Positions 17,009 through 29,140 of a stretch of 64,000 nucleotides of DNA are shown here, piece by piece. Both the position numbers and the translations under genes were made by a program. This stretch comes from a bacterium (lineage in GTDB: Bacteria; Chloroflexota; Dehalococcoidia; Tepidiformales; Tepidiformaceae), in assembly GCA_003577245.1 (NCBI GenBank), contig QEVS01000003.1, positions 221,557 to 285,556 on the forward strand. Reading direction: 5' to 3'. The notes beneath the pieces are model-generated. The model ran no database searches. It was not told where the DNA came from and saw only the letters and a list, made by a program, of their open reading frames with translations. How positions within the stretch are numbered: position 1 is the first letter of the stretch; every line of letters begins with the position of its first letter.

Positions 17009-17872
17009 TCAGGATCCGTTCGAAGCCAGCGGTTCCAGGAACTCGTCGAGCGCCTTCTTGGCGGCAGGCTCCACCAGGAGGGGAGCGTGTCCCACGCCCG
17101 GCACCTCCACCAGCCGGCAGTCACCAATGCATCCGCACATCCGCTCCGCAACCTCGGGGCTCAGCACGTCGCTCACCGCTCCCCTGATCACCAGCACCGG
17201 GCACTTCATTCCGCGAACCATCTCCCACGGGTCCGGCCCTGCCGGCGGCGCGGCGAACTGCCGGATCGCCGGGTCCATCTTCCACACGTAGAGACCGGTA
17301 TCGTTCTTGCGCACGTTCCAGCGGGCGAACTCGGTCACAGCATCGTCGGGCAGATGTCCAACCATGGGTGCGTAGTTCTCGCGGTAGTACCTGATAACCG
17401 CCTTCATGTCGGCGAAAGCTTCGGGCGCATGGCCGACGTAGGCCATGATCCGCTGCAGCCCCTCCGGCGAGATCTCCGGGCCAACATCATTCAGCACCGC
17501 CCGGCGCACCCGATCCGGGTACGTGATTGCGTATGCCATCGTGATCAGGCCGCCCATCGAGGTGCCAATCAGCGTGAAACGCTCCAGCGCAAGCGCCTCG
17601 CGGATCGCTTCGAGGTCGGCCAGGTAGTTCAGGACGTGGTAGCCGTCGGCTGGGCCCCAGTCGCTCTCGCCACGGCCGCGCACGTCAAGGCAGTACACGT
17701 GGTACTTCGCCGCCAGGTAGGTGGCGATGGCATCGAACGTGTGAGCCTGGCCTGCCAGGCCGTGGATCATTACGATGGCCGGCGCCCCCGGCCTCCCCCT
17801 CACAAGAAGGTGGTGGCGAAGGCCGTTTGCTTCGACGAACAGGTCGCGAGCGACTACTGGCGGGGAACCCAT
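17009..17872 (-). CDS. Alpha/beta hydrolase
   Basis: A 287-residue alpha/beta-hydrolase-fold protein. The oxyanion HG motif is in VMIHGLAGQ, the nucleophile elbow in GTSMGG (Ser about residue 117), the acid region in LVIRGAVSD and the terminal His in VPGVGHAP. No signal peptide is seen, so it is cytoplasmic. It probably hydrolyses an ester or acts as a C-C hydrolase; the substrate is unknown. Confidence 0.88.
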   Translation of the reverse strand: MGSPPVVARDLFVEANGLRHHLLVRGRPGAPAIVMIHGLAGQAHTFDAIATYLAAKYHVYCLDVRGRGESDWGPADGYHVLNYLADLEAIREALALERFTLIGTSMGGLITMAYAITYPDRVRRAVLNDVGPEISPEGLQRIMAYVGHAPEAFADMKAVIRYYRENYAPMVGHLPDDAVTEFARWNVRKNDTGLYVWKMDPAIRQFAAPPAGPDPWEMVRGMKCPVLVIRGAVSDVLSPEVAERMCGCIGDCRLVEVPGVGHAPLLVEPAAKKALDEFLEPLASNGS

Positions 17873-17936
17873 GAGCAGGACCTTCCGGTGGTGTTTCCGG
17901 GATTGTAGGGGCTCGGCCCCCTGAATTCACTCGGCC

Positions 17937-18329
17937 TCAAATCGGCTGACGGCCCGCAAATCCCCCGCTCCGCGTATGCCAGAACTCGATACCCCGCTCG
18001 CCCAGCATGTAGCAAAGCAGCACCACCTCGCCGCCCCGGCGGTGGTAGAAGTCGATGAGGCCCCTCTCCGGGTCTTTCACCTCAATCCCCCACTCTTCGA
18101 GCTGCGTGGCCGCTTCGCTCAGCGCACGCCGGTGCTTCTCGCCCTGGTCTTCACCGCCCGTGACCAGCGGGCTGTGAACCAGGTGGCCGTCGCCCATTGC
18201 GCCCCGCGCCTCCGCTGCCGTCGCCGCCTGGAGCGCACGCAGGTGAAGGAAGGCATCCCGCATGCGCTCCAGCACCGGGATCACCCGGGGAAGGAGCCCG
18301 CGAGCCTCTTCGACCGTGTAGAGCTGCAT
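17937..18329 (-). CDS. DUF2203 family protein
   Basis: A 130-residue protein beginning MQLYTVEEARGLLPRVIPVL, the characteristic DUF2203 N-terminus, and ending with GLIDFYHRRGGEVVLLCYML and IEFWHTRSGGFAGRQPI. The family is small, conserved and of unknown function. I start it at the ATG at 18329, five bases after the glgC stop; an upstream in-frame ATG would overlap glgC. Confidence 0.85.
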   Translation of the reverse strand: MQLYTVEEARGLLPRVIPVLERMRDAFLHLRALQAATAAEARGAMGDGHLVHSPLVTGGEDQGEKHRRALSEAATQLEEWGIEVKDPERGLIDFYHRRGGEVVLLCYMLGERGIEFWHTRSGGFAGRQPI

Positions 18330-18334
18330 CGTCT

Positions 18335-19630
18335 TCAGACAAAGAGATGCAGTGGTATCTGCGTCGGATGCACCGTCGTGCCGCACGGGAGCTCCTTGAA
18401 GTCGTGCAGCTCCCGCTCCACGCCGGGCCCAATCACAACGTTCCGGCCAATCCTAAGCCCGGGCGGGATTGTCACGCGTTTGCCGACGACGCTGATGCCC
18501 GCGTTGACGATGTCGGGCCTCTCGCGATTCACGATTGACTCGTCCCCTTCGCCCACCACGCAGCCCTTGCCGACGATGACCTCCTTGTCGAGGATGCAGC
18601 GGTCGACCACCGCCCCCGAGCGGATGACGCAGCGGTGCTGAATCACCGAGTCGCGCACCTCCGCCCCCTCCTCAATCGTGACCCCCGGCGAGATGACGGA
18701 CCGCAACACCGTGCCATCGATGCGGGCCGCGGGCGAAACCAGCGCATTGTGGATGGTCGATCGCGGGCCCGCATACGCCGGGGCCATCAGCGCGCCTGAC
18801 GTCCGGATGCGCATCGCCGGGTCGTCGAACGGGAGAGGCGGCGTCGGCGAAAGGAAGTCCATGTTCGCCGCCCAGTACGATTCGACGGTCCCCACATCGC
18901 GCCAGTAGCCCTGGTACTGGTAACCGTAGACCCGGTGGCTTTCGAAGATCCGCGGGATGATGTCCCGGCCGAAGTCATGGGAGCTTGCGCCGTCGAGGTC
19001 GGCATCGGCCTGCAACTGTTCGACGAGCACATCCTTGTTGAAGAGATAGAAGCCCATGGAAACCCAGGGCGACCGGGGCACCGCCGGCTTCTCCTGGAAG
19101 TCGATGATGCGGCCGTCCCGGTCAAGGTCCAGCACCCCGTAGCGGTGCGCTTCCTCCCGTGGGACCGGGTACACGCCCACGGTCACGTCGGCCTCTCGGC
19201 TGCGGTGGTACGCGAGCATGTTCCGGTACGAAGTCAGGTAGATGTGGTCGCCCGCAAGGATCAGGACTTCGCGCGCGCGGGACTCCTCGATGAAGTAGAG
19301 GTTCTGGTAGACCGCGTCTGCCGTGCCCTGGTACCAGTCCATGTCGGCGCGCCCCCGGTAGGGCTGGAGCACCTGGATGCCGCCATCCAGCGTGTCGAAG
19401 CCCCAGGCGCGCCCCGACCCGATGTGATTCACCAGCGAGCGCGGCCGGTACTGCGTGAGGACGCCGACGTTGGTCAACGAGCTATTTGCGCAGTTGCTGA
19501 GCGTGAAGTCGATGATGCGGTACTGGCCGCCAAACACCACCGCGGGCTTCGCTCGCTGCTCCGAAAGCACCGAAAGCCTGTCGCCCTGCCCGCCGGCCAG
19601 GATCAGAGCCAGGACATCGTTCATGGCCAC
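18335..19630 (-). CDS. glgC: Glucose-1-phosphate adenylyltransferase (ADP-glucose pyrophosphorylase)
   Basis: A 431-residue nucleotidyltransferase plus left-handed beta-helix protein. The N-terminal [24 protein letters not shown] motif binds ATP. FQEKP, the GSMG-equivalent WVSMGFYLF and the YWRDVGT motif bind glucose-1-phosphate, and hexapeptide repeats fill the C-terminus. It makes ADP-glucose for glycogen or trehalose-type glucans. Start is ATG at 19630; an ATG two codons later is equally possible. GGCAGGAG lies just upstream. Confidence 0.95.
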   Translation of the reverse strand: MAMNDVLALILAGGQGDRLSVLSEQRAKPAVVFGGQYRIIDFTLSNCANSSLTNVGVLTQYRPRSLVNHIGSGRAWGFDTLDGGIQVLQPYRGRADMDWYQGTADAVYQNLYFIEESRAREVLILAGDHIYLTSYRNMLAYHRSREADVTVGVYPVPREEAHRYGVLDLDRDGRIIDFQEKPAVPRSPWVSMGFYLFNKDVLVEQLQADADLDGASSHDFGRDIIPRIFESHRVYGYQYQGYWRDVGTVESYWAANMDFLSPTPPLPFDDPAMRIRTSGALMAPAYAGPRSTIHNALVSPAARIDGTVLRSVISPGVTIEEGAEVRDSVIQHRCVIRSGAVVDRCILDKEVIVGKGCVVGEGDESIVNRERPDIVNAGISVVGKRVTIPPGLRIGRNVVIGPGVERELHDFKELPCGTTVHPTQIPLHLFV

Positions 19631-19650
19631 TCCTGCCCCGTTCTAGCGCC

Positions 19651-19678
19651 ATTCTACGCAAGCAGGACCGTCGCGTAA
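19651..19678 (-). promoter_or_regulatory. Candidate glgC promoter
   Basis: Minus strand TTACGC (19678-19673), a 16-base spacer and TAGAAT (19656-19651), about 20 bases ahead of the glgC start. The -10 is 5/6; the -35 is weak. Confidence 0.4.
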
Positions 19679-19725
19679 CGCAACCGAACGTGGACGTGGC
19701 CCGGAATCTCGGGAAGCCCGTTCAA

Positions 19726-19968
19726 TCAGGCGCGCATGGCCCCTGCCCGGGACCGCACCACCATTGCAAAGGCGCAGTCGCGGCAGATCACCGTGGCAAA
19801 GCGGCTCGGCCGCGCGCTGCCAACACCTTCAACATCTGCCACAACAAGTCGTGAATGGGCTCGTGTTACCCGGCCGCAGAGCGGGCAGGGCGCGCGATTC
19901 CTCTCGCTTCGAGTCATCTCCCTTACCTCAAAGCCCCCGCCATGAGGAATCATGAGCTGAAATGCCAT
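19726..19968 (-). CDS. Small zinc-ribbon protein, start uncertain
   Basis: A short protein with two cysteine pairs, CPLCGRV and CRDCAFAM, spaced as a zinc ribbon, between an N-terminal acidic/basic segment and a basic tail. I do not recognise a named family. Starts at 19968 or 19917 are both possible; the latter has a GAGG eight bases upstream. It lies just after the Clp-N-like gene on the same strand and may be co-transcribed with it. Confidence 0.5.
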   Translation of the reverse strand: MAFQLMIPHGGGFEVREMTRSERNRAPCPLCGRVTRAHSRLVVADVEGVGSARPSRFATVICRDCAFAMVVRSRAGAMRA

Positions 19969-20017
19969 CACGTGTAAATCAGTGATATCGCCTACGGAAA
20001 CACCCTTGCAACCCGGG

Positions 20018-20446
20018 TTACGCCGGTCCGCCGCCGGCAAGCGCCGCAAGGAGCCTCTCCTTTGTAGTGTCCAGGGCGCTGAAGAACATGGGGGTCACCT
20101 CCCCGGAGACAATCGTCCCCAGGGCCAGGTCGCGCGCCCCCAGGGAATCGCGTCCCACCCGGGTGAGCACCACCGCCAGGCTGTCCAGCACCGTCCGGGC
20201 GCCCGGTGAGAAGGAGACCTCGTCGGCAGGCGGGTCGTCACTCGTGCCGTGCACCATCTCCAGGGTTGCTTCAATCGTGCCGGGCGAAGGCAGGCCCGGC
20301 GCGCCGCCCTCCCCAAGCACGGCGAGGGCGCCCGCAAGCAGGTGCTCGGGGGTGAAGATGGCGAGCCTGGCCCGGTGGCAGAGCTGTACCCCTGCTTCTA
20401 TCGCCTGCCTGGCGTCTGGCGTCAGCGAGACCCGCTGCTCCATCAC
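20018..20446 (-). CDS. Stand-alone Clp N-domain-like protein
   Basis: A 142-residue protein resembling the two-repeat Clp N-terminal domain: LTPDARQAIEAGVQLC then IFTPEHLLAGALAVL in the first half, and FSPGARTVLDSL then LGARDLALGTIV in the second. In ClpA/ClpC this domain recruits substrates and adaptors. No AAA+ domain follows, so it may act as an adaptor or a ClpS-like decoy, similar to plant ClpT. It overlaps recJ by an ATGA junction. Confidence 0.75.
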   Translation of the reverse strand: MMEQRVSLTPDARQAIEAGVQLCHRARLAIFTPEHLLAGALAVLGEGGAPGLPSPGTIEATLEMVHGTSDDPPADEVSFSPGARTVLDSLAVVLTRVGRDSLGARDLALGTIVSGEVTPMFFSALDTTKERLLAALAGGGPA

Positions 20447-22149
20447 TCAAGCTCCAGCGGGCGTCTTTCTGCTGCCGGCGCAATGTCCAGCACTTCCAGC
20501 TCTATGCGCTCGCTCCCCCGGTCCCGGCTCAGCGAATAGACGATATCGATGCGGTCCGCCAGCGGCGCATTCGCCTGCCGGAACGCGATACCCGGCCATG
20601 TTGCCGGGCCGTCGCGGACCGCCAGCTTGAGATGCGACTGGTCGGAGCCGACCGGTCGTGCGTTCACAAGCTGGACACCGCGGCTGAGCAGCACCGGTCG
20701 CCGGTTCTCCTGCCCGCAGGGCTCAAAGCGCATGAGCCCTTTCACATCCAGCCCGGTAAGGGTCGAAAGCGGCGCCTCCGCGTCGATCGCGACCACAGGC
20801 TGCAAGTTGTGTCCGTCGAGCATCTCGGCGGCGGTGCCGAGCAGGCGGTCCCGCAGCAGGTCCAGGTTCTCGTTCGCTACCGTGAAGCCCGCCGCCGCGC
20901 GATGGCCTCCGTGCCGCACAAGTAGTGATTGCTCCTTGCGGATGGCGGCCACGATGTCGAAGGCGGGGATGCTCCGTGCGCTTGCGCGGCTTGTCTCCGG
21001 CCCACGCTCATACACAATCGCGGGCCGGTGATACCGGTCCGCCAGCCGCGACGCGACCAGCCCCACGATTCCCGCGTGGATCTGGTCGCTCCCTACCATG
21101 ATGAGCGGCTCATCAGCCGCTCCCAGCGAGGCTTCCGCAAGCGCGCACGCCTCTTCTGTCTGCTGCTGCCGCAGGCGATTCAGGTGGTCGAGACGTTCGG
21201 CGATTCCCCGTGCGCTGATAGGGTCGCGGGCCAGCAGCAGCTCGAGGGCGATGTTGGCGTGCTCTATCCTCCCGGCGGCGTTCATGCGGGGTCCGATGGC
21301 AAAGCCCAGCGTTTCGGCAGTAAACAGCTCTGGCGGGGCCCCGGACACGCGCGCCAGCGCCTCCAGCCCCGGCCGCAACCCGGCCCGCATCCGCTCCAGC
21401 CCTTCGGCCACGATACGCCGGTTCTCGCTGGTCAGCGGAGCGACATCGACCACCGTGCCCAGGGCAACCAGGTCGAGGTAGTCGTCCTCGGGAAGGCTTC
21501 TCCCCACGTCCTCGTAGAGGACCTGGAGGAAGCGGAAGGCTACCCCCACGGCCGCGAGTTCGGTGAAGGGATAGGGCGAGTCCAGGCGCTTCGGATTCAC
21601 TGCCGCCAGCGCCGGCGGCAGCTCGGCAGGCACCGTGTGGTGGTCGAGAATGATCACGTCCAGCCCCAGCTCGTTGGCCAGTGCCACCTCTTCCACCGAG
21701 CTGATGCCGCAATCGGCAGTGATCATGAGCCCCGCACCAGCCTGCCGAAGCTTGCTCACGGCCCCTTTGTTCAGCCCATACCCTTCGGTGAACCGGTCGG
21801 GGATGTAGTTCACCGTCCTTGCGCCGAGGGCCTGCAACCCCTGGTGCAACACTGCCACCGACGTGACGCCGTCCACGTCGAAGTCACCGAAGAGCGCAAT
21901 CGTTTCCTGCGTGCCGATCGCCTCGCGGGTGCGCGCGACCGCCTCGCGCATCCCTGGAAGCTGCAGCGGGTCGCTGTCCGGCATGAGGTGCGGCTTATAG
22001 AAGATCTCCGCCTGCGCGCGCGTGGTGATGCCGCGGGCAGCGAGAACCGTCGCCACAATCGCAGGGAAGCCCGCGATTCCCTTGAGGTGGGCCCCCGGGT
22101 CACGCAGACGCCAGCGTGAGGCGGGCCGCTGCGTCGACGGTGTCGTCAC
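20443..22149 (-). CDS. recJ: Single-stranded-DNA-specific exonuclease RecJ
   Basis: A 568-residue DHH-family 5'-3' exonuclease for recombination and mismatch repair. Motifs appear in order: FGDFDVDGVTS (motif I), TADCGISS (II), DHHTVP (III, the DHH), then GPRMNAAGR and the DHHA1 GGHRAAAGF. Length matches bacterial RecJ. It lies two bases after the fabF stop. Confidence 0.95.
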   Translation of the reverse strand: MTTPSTQRPASRWRLRDPGAHLKGIAGFPAIVATVLAARGITTRAQAEIFYKPHLMPDSDPLQLPGMREAVARTREAIGTQETIALFGDFDVDGVTSVAVLHQGLQALGARTVNYIPDRFTEGYGLNKGAVSKLRQAGAGLMITADCGISSVEEVALANELGLDVIILDHHTVPAELPPALAAVNPKRLDSPYPFTELAAVGVAFRFLQVLYEDVGRSLPEDDYLDLVALGTVVDVAPLTSENRRIVAEGLERMRAGLRPGLEALARVSGAPPELFTAETLGFAIGPRMNAAGRIEHANIALELLLARDPISARGIAERLDHLNRLRQQQTEEACALAEASLGAADEPLIMVGSDQIHAGIVGLVASRLADRYHRPAIVYERGPETSRASARSIPAFDIVAAIRKEQSLLVRHGGHRAAAGFTVANENLDLLRDRLLGTAAEMLDGHNLQPVVAIDAEAPLSTLTGLDVKGLMRFEPCGQENRRPVLLSRGVQLVNARPVGSDQSHLKLAVRDGPATWPGIAFRQANAPLADRIDIVYSLSRDRGSERIELEVLDIAPAAERRPLELE

Positions 22150-22151
22150 GT

Positions 22152-23396
22152 TCAGTCAGGCCGGTACCGGCGGAAGACCAGGCTGGCGTTGTGACCGCCA
22201 AACCCGAGCGAATTCGTCATCACCGCATCGACCTCTGCCTTGCGGGCGATGTTCGGTATGTAGTCAAGATCGCATTCGGGGTCCGGCGTTTCGTAGTTGA
22301 TGGTTGGCGGCAACACGCCGTGCTGCATCGCCATGATGGAGATGGCCGCTTCCACCGCTCCCGCCGCACCCAGCAGGTGTCCCAGGGCCGACTTTGTCGA
22401 GCTGATCGCCACCCTCTTCGCGTGGTCGCCAAACGCGCGCTTGATGGCGACCGTCTCCAGCTTGTCGTTCATCGGCGTGGAGGTGCCGTGCGCGTTGAGG
22501 TAGCCGATCTCCCGCGGCTCAATCCCTGCCTGGGCCATGGCCCGAGCCATCGCTCGCGCAGCACCTTCGCCGTTCTCGTCGGGCTGCGTGATGTGGAACG
22601 CGTCACTCGTGGCGCCGTAGCCCGCCAGTTCCGCCAGGACGGTGGCGCCTCGCCCCCGTGCATGCTCCTCCGTCTCGAGGAGCAGCACCCCGGCCCCTTC
22701 GCCGAGGATGAACCCGTCCCGGGTGGCGTCGAATGGCCGCGACGCGCGCGTGGGCTCGGTGTTGTTCGCCGTGAGCGCCTTTGCAGCCCCGAATCCCGCA
22801 ATGCAGATGGGCGTGATTGGCGCCTCCGTTCCCCCGGCCAGCGCGATCTCCGCGTCCCCGCGCCGGATAATGTTTGCAGCCTCGCCGATGCTATCCGCAC
22901 CGCTCGCGCAGGCGCTTACAAGGCAGTAGTTAACGCCTCTCGCGCCCAGCCTGATGCTGAGCTGCCCGCTCGACATGTCCGCCAGCATCATCGGCATCAG
23001 GAAGGGGCTTACCCGCGAGGGCCCTCGTTGGCGCATCGTCTCGAACTCGGCCGATAGCGTGGTGATGCCCCCGATCGCCGTCCCAATCACGATCGCGAAG
23101 TTGTGGCCGCCCTGTTCAGGGATTTCGTAGCCGCTCTGCCGCAGGGCTTCATTCGCGGCCACGAAGGTGAACTGCGTCACCCGGTCCGCGCGCCGCGCTT
23201 CTTTCCGGTCCATGTAGGCAGATGGATCGAACTCCTTCACCTCTGCGGCGACCTGCGATTCGAATCCATCCGGGTCGAACAGGGTGATTCGTCCGGTGCC
23301 CGAACGCCCGCTCACCAGCCCGTCCCATGTCTGGCAGGCGTTGTGCCCGAGTGCGGTGACCATCCCCAGGCCGGTTACAACGACGCGCCTGCTCAC
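22152..23396 (-). CDS. fabF: Beta-ketoacyl-ACP synthase II (FabF)
   Basis: A 414-residue condensing enzyme of fatty-acid synthesis. The catalytic triad is Cys in SACASGADSIGEA (near 164), His in NAHGTSTPMND and His in ALGHLLGAAGAVE. It condenses malonyl-ACP with acyl-ACP. It sits with acpS, which activates the carrier protein; the spacing to nnrDE is 43 bases. No acyl carrier protein gene is present in the window. Confidence 0.96.
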   Translation of the reverse strand: MSRRVVVTGLGMVTALGHNACQTWDGLVSGRSGTGRITLFDPDGFESQVAAEVKEFDPSAYMDRKEARRADRVTQFTFVAANEALRQSGYEIPEQGGHNFAIVIGTAIGGITTLSAEFETMRQRGPSRVSPFLMPMMLADMSSGQLSIRLGARGVNYCLVSACASGADSIGEAANIIRRGDAEIALAGGTEAPITPICIAGFGAAKALTANNTEPTRASRPFDATRDGFILGEGAGVLLLETEEHARGRGATVLAELAGYGATSDAFHITQPDENGEGAARAMARAMAQAGIEPREIGYLNAHGTSTPMNDKLETVAIKRAFGDHAKRVAISSTKSALGHLLGAAGAVEAAISIMAMQHGVLPPTINYETPDPECDLDYIPNIARKAEVDAVMTNSLGFGGHNASLVFRRYRPD

Positions 23397-23439
23397 GAAG
23401 CCTCCGAGCCAATGGCAAGGGTCCGGGCGGAATATACCA

Positions 23440-24993
23440 TCAGGATGCTCCTATCTCTCGCACGACGCGCGGAAGCCGGGTGGCGATTTCGCCTGCGAGC
23501 AGCCCCGAGCTCCCGTACTCCTCGCGTAGCGATTCGCCGGCTGCGGCGTGCAGGTAGGCGCCGAGCCTCGCGGCATCGAACGGCTCCAGCCCCTGCGCCA
23601 GGTACGCCCCGATCATCCCGGCCAGCACGTCGCCGCTGCCGGCCGTAGCCAGGAGGGGGTTTGCAAACGGGCTCAGGGCAGCCCTTCCGTCGGCCGCAGC
23701 CACTACCGTGTGCGCACCCTTGAGAACGATGGTGCACCCGAAACGGGCCGCCGCCTCGCGCGCAACCTCCAACCGCCGCGCCTGGATCTCGGCCACCGGG
23801 ATCCGCATTAGCCGCGCCATTTCGCCGGGGTGGGGGGTCAGCACGGCGCCGGCCGGGATGCGATCCGCGGCATTGGGAACCGCGGCAAGGGCATTCAGCG
23901 CGTCAGCGTCGATCACCACCCCGCGTGGCAGGTCAGCGGCCATGTCGGGCAGCACTGCCCAGGTGAGGGCCTCCGTCTCCCCTGTGTGGCCCAGGCCGGG
24001 TCCGAAGACGGCCGCGTCGTAGGCCTGCCACTCCGGCCGCAGGGCAATGGCGGCTACATCCTTGAGCCCCCCGTCTTCTGCGCCCGGGAGCGGCAGCCAC
24101 GTTGCCTCTGCGAGGCCCGCAGCCACCACCGGCTGAATCTCCCGCGGGCATGCCACCGTCACCAGTCCCGCGCCCGCACGATATGCGCCAGTGGCGGCCA
24201 ATCGCGGCGCCCCCGGGAACCGTTCGCAGCCGCCCACCACCAGCAGCCGCCCAAAGGTGCCCTTGTTTGCGCTTTCCGGCCGGGCGGGCAGCGCCCCTTT
24301 CGCCCAGCGCGAGGTCAGCAGCTCGAGCGCCACGCCCTCCATTGCGGCCTTCGGGATGCCAATGTCAATCACCTGCACCCGGCCCGTCATAGCGCTTGCC
24401 GGCGCCTGGTACATCCCCACCTTCGGCAGCCCAAACGTGACTGTCAGGTCGGGGGTCACGGTCAACGGGTCGACAGCACCACTGTCTGCATCCATGCCCG
24501 AGGGCAGGTCGACGGCCAGCACCCTTGGCGGCGTGTAACCCTGCCGGGCTGCCCCAAGGCGTGCGAGCGCCGCGCCAATCGGTTCCTCGGCCGAAAGCGG
24601 ACGCCCCTTGCCAATCCCTAGGAGAGCATCGATGACCAGGTCAGCCATCGAAAGCAGCGAATCCAGGTCATCCGCGCCCGGGCCATCGGCGATGAGCGCC
24701 TCCCTGTCGCGCAGCTCCTGCACCCGGGCGTCGTCGTTGGTCCCTGCAGGCAGCACCACGGCCACCTCGGCCCCCCAGTCGATGAGGTGGCGCGCCGCCA
24801 CGAGACCGTCACCGCCGTTGTTGCCCGGTCCCGCCAGGACGGTGATGCGCCGCCCTTCCAGTGTCCCCAGCAACATCCAGGCTTCCTGCGCCACGGCGAG
24901 CCCGGCCTCTTCCATGAGCTGAGCGAGCGAGGTTCCCGCCTCTACCGCGGCCGCCTCCAGCGTGCGCATCTCGGCGACCGTCACCAGCTTCAT
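23440..24993 (-). CDS. nnrDE: Bifunctional NAD(P)HX epimerase/dehydratase
   Basis: A 517-residue fusion repairing hydrated NAD(P)H. The N-terminal epimerase (NnrE/YjeF_N) carries VLAGPGNNGGDGLVAARHL near residue 55 and DLPSGMDAD. The C-terminal ADP-dependent dehydratase (NnrD) carries GRLLVVGG, LTPHPGEMARL and ATAGSGDVLAGMIGA. The start at ATG 24993 gives an ATGA overlap with the acpS stop; the longer frame to 25317 would lie inside acpS and is rejected. Confidence 0.95.
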   Translation of the reverse strand: MKLVTVAEMRTLEAAAVEAGTSLAQLMEEAGLAVAQEAWMLLGTLEGRRITVLAGPGNNGGDGLVAARHLIDWGAEVAVVLPAGTNDDARVQELRDREALIADGPGADDLDSLLSMADLVIDALLGIGKGRPLSAEEPIGAALARLGAARQGYTPPRVLAVDLPSGMDADSGAVDPLTVTPDLTVTFGLPKVGMYQAPASAMTGRVQVIDIGIPKAAMEGVALELLTSRWAKGALPARPESANKGTFGRLLVVGGCERFPGAPRLAATGAYRAGAGLVTVACPREIQPVVAAGLAEATWLPLPGAEDGGLKDVAAIALRPEWQAYDAAVFGPGLGHTGETEALTWAVLPDMAADLPRGVVIDADALNALAAVPNAADRIPAGAVLTPHPGEMARLMRIPVAEIQARRLEVAREAAARFGCTIVLKGAHTVVAAADGRAALSPFANPLLATAGSGDVLAGMIGAYLAQGLEPFDAARLGAYLHAAAGESLREEYGSSGLLAGEIATRLPRVVREIGAS

Positions 24994-25436
24994 CGCAGAC
25001 CCTTTTCGCGCACAAGCCGCAGGGCGTTCTCGCCTCGCCGCGGGGTGTCTTCCGATTCCGATAGCTCGCGTTCGCCCACCACCGAGGCGATGGCGTACTC
25101 CTTCGAATGCGTAAGGCTCACTTCGAGCCCGCGAAGCTGGATGCGCTCTGCCCGGTCGGCCCCGCGTCCGTAAAGAAACACGAGCGGCTTGCCCCGCCTG
25201 TTCGGCAGGACCTCGATGTCGCGCCAGCCCACGCCCCGCACACCCGTGCCGAGGGCCTTCATGACCGCTTCCTTGGCCGCGAACCGCGCCGCCAGCTCGT
25301 GCACGCGCCCGCGGCAATGGGCAATCTCATCCGCCGTGTACACGCGCTCCAGGAACCGGTCGCCGTGCCGGGCGATGACGTCTGCGACGCGCTCGATCTC
25401 GATGATGTCGATGCCAACGGCAAACTTCGTGGCCAT
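24990..25436 (-). CDS. acpS: Holo-[acyl-carrier-protein] synthase (AcpS)
   Basis: A 148-residue phosphopantetheinyl transferase. Motifs are VGIDIIEIERV at the start (Mg-binding Asp), RFAAKEAVMKALG in the middle and VSLTHSKEYAIA near the end. It is slightly longer than usual owing to a charged C-terminal tail. It is the first gene of the acpS-nnrDE-fabF-recJ run. Confidence 0.95.
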   Translation of the reverse strand: MATKFAVGIDIIEIERVADVIARHGDRFLERVYTADEIAHCRGRVHELAARFAAKEAVMKALGTGVRGVGWRDIEVLPNRRGKPLVFLYGRGADRAERIQLRGLEVSLTHSKEYAIASVVGERELSESEDTPRRGENALRLVREKGLR

Positions 25437-25613
25437 GAATGGTCATCGTACGTAATCAGCTCCCTGTGTGCCCGCGCCTGGCCGCCTCATCCAGTCCCCA
25501 GCGGCCTGGCTGTCTCCCGCCATGCCAGGCAAACGCGACAATTCCTGTCGCCACGCTCCCCGGAACGGCGCCGTACTTGGCGTGTTGCCGCCCCAGGCCG
25601 CTACTCTATGCCC

Positions 25614-26501
25614 ATGTCCGCACAAATCATCGATGGCGAGGCCATTGCCGCCGGCATCCGCGCAGAAGTTGCAGAAAAGGTGGCGGCCCTCAGGCAGCGC
25701 GGGGTTGTCCCCGGTCTCGCCGCCGTGCTCATCGGCGACAACCCGGCCTCCGTTAGCTACGTCTCCGCGAAGGCGAAAGACTGCGAGCAGGCCGGCATCT
25801 TCTCCGAGACCTTCCATCTCCCCGCCGAGACCACGCAACAGGAAGCCCTGGCCCTCATTGCCCGGCTCAACGGCGACGCGCGCTTCCATGCCATCCTCCC
25901 CCAGCTCCCCCTCCCGCCGCAGGTCGGCGAGCGTGCCACCATCGACGCCATCGCCCCGGAAAAGGACGCCGACGGGCTCCACCCGGTCAACCTTGGCCGG
26001 CTGCTTCGAGGCGAAACCGATGGGGCGCTCCCCTGCACGCCCAACGGTGTCATGGAGCTCCTCCGCCGCACGGGCAACGACCCCGCGGGCAAGCATGTCG
26101 TTGTAGTGGGCCGCTCGACCCTGGTGGGCAGGCCGCTTGCCGTGCTCCTGAGCAACAAGGCGAAAGGCGCAAATGCGACAGTCACCATCTGCCATACCGG
26201 CACCGGCGACATCGCTCGCTTCACACGCGAAGCCGACATCGTCGTCACTGCCGCCGGCCACGCGAACACCCTCACCGGAGACATGGTGCGTCCCGGTGCC
26301 GTCGTCATCGATGTTGGCACCAACCGGGTCGACGATGCCTCTCGCAAGCGCGGCTGGCGGCTCGTGGGCGACGTCGACTACGCGGCCGTCAGGGAGAAGG
26401 CCTCGTGGATCACGCCCGTGCCCGGTGGGGTAGGTCCCATGACGCGCGCCATGCTCCTCGTCAACACCGTGCGCGCCGCGGAACGCTCCGCGGGCGCCTG
26501 A
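25614..26501 (+). CDS. folD: Methylenetetrahydrofolate dehydrogenase / cyclohydrolase (FolD)
   Basis: A 295-residue bifunctional enzyme interconverting methylene-, methenyl- and formyl-tetrahydrofolate. It has VSYVSAKAKDCEQAGI with the catalytic Lys, QLPLPPQ, DADGLHPVNLGRL, the Rossmann segment VVVVGRSTLVGRPLA and the C-terminal TPVPGGVGPMTRAML. I use the ATG at 25614; another ATG lies two codons upstream. The long antisense frame across it is a shadow. Confidence 0.96.
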   Translation: MSAQIIDGEAIAAGIRAEVAEKVAALRQRGVVPGLAAVLIGDNPASVSYVSAKAKDCEQAGIFSETFHLPAETTQQEALALIARLNGDARFHAILPQLPLPPQVGERATIDAIAPEKDADGLHPVNLGRLLRGETDGALPCTPNGVMELLRRTGNDPAGKHVVVVGRSTLVGRPLAVLLSNKAKGANATVTICHTGTGDIARFTREADIVVTAAGHANTLTGDMVRPGAVVIDVGTNRVDDASRKRGWRLVGDVDYAAVREKASWITPVPGGVGPMTRAMLLVNTVRAAERSAGA

Positions 26502-26640
26502 CGCGGGCACACGCCGCCGATTCCCGGAACGCCGTGCAAGCCAGCCGCCCTGGCGTCCCCCTGCGCCAGTTATGGCTGCTCGTCCCCCGCTGACGGGCCC
26601 TTTTGTCCCTGGGTTTGGAGTACCTCTATGCTAGTATTAG

Positions 26641-29037
<2,397 letters not shown>

Positions 29038-29065
29038 TCGCGCGGGATACCCGGCAAAGGATGGC

Positions 29066-29140
29066 TGGAGCGGGAGACGAGGTTCGAACTCGCGACATCC
29101 TGCTTGGAAGGCAGGCGCTCTACCACTGAGCTACTCCCGC
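29066..29140 (-). tRNA. tRNA-Gly (anticodon UCC), CCA encoded
   Basis: The minus strand folds as a cloverleaf: acceptor GCGGGAG/CTCCCGC, D arm GCTC-AGTGGTA-GAGC, anticodon stem CCTGC/GCAGG with loop CTTCCAA (anticodon UCC), T loop TTCGAAC, discriminator T and encoded CCA. It borders the mobile region. Confidence 0.95.

Noticed and set aside
24994..25317. N-terminal extension of the NnrDE protein
   Set aside because: It lies within acpS in another frame; the ATG at 24993 gives the usual ATGA overlap.
25443..26510. Minus-strand frame opposite folD (355 codons)
   Set aside because: Antisense shadow; folD motifs are unmistakable on the plus strand.
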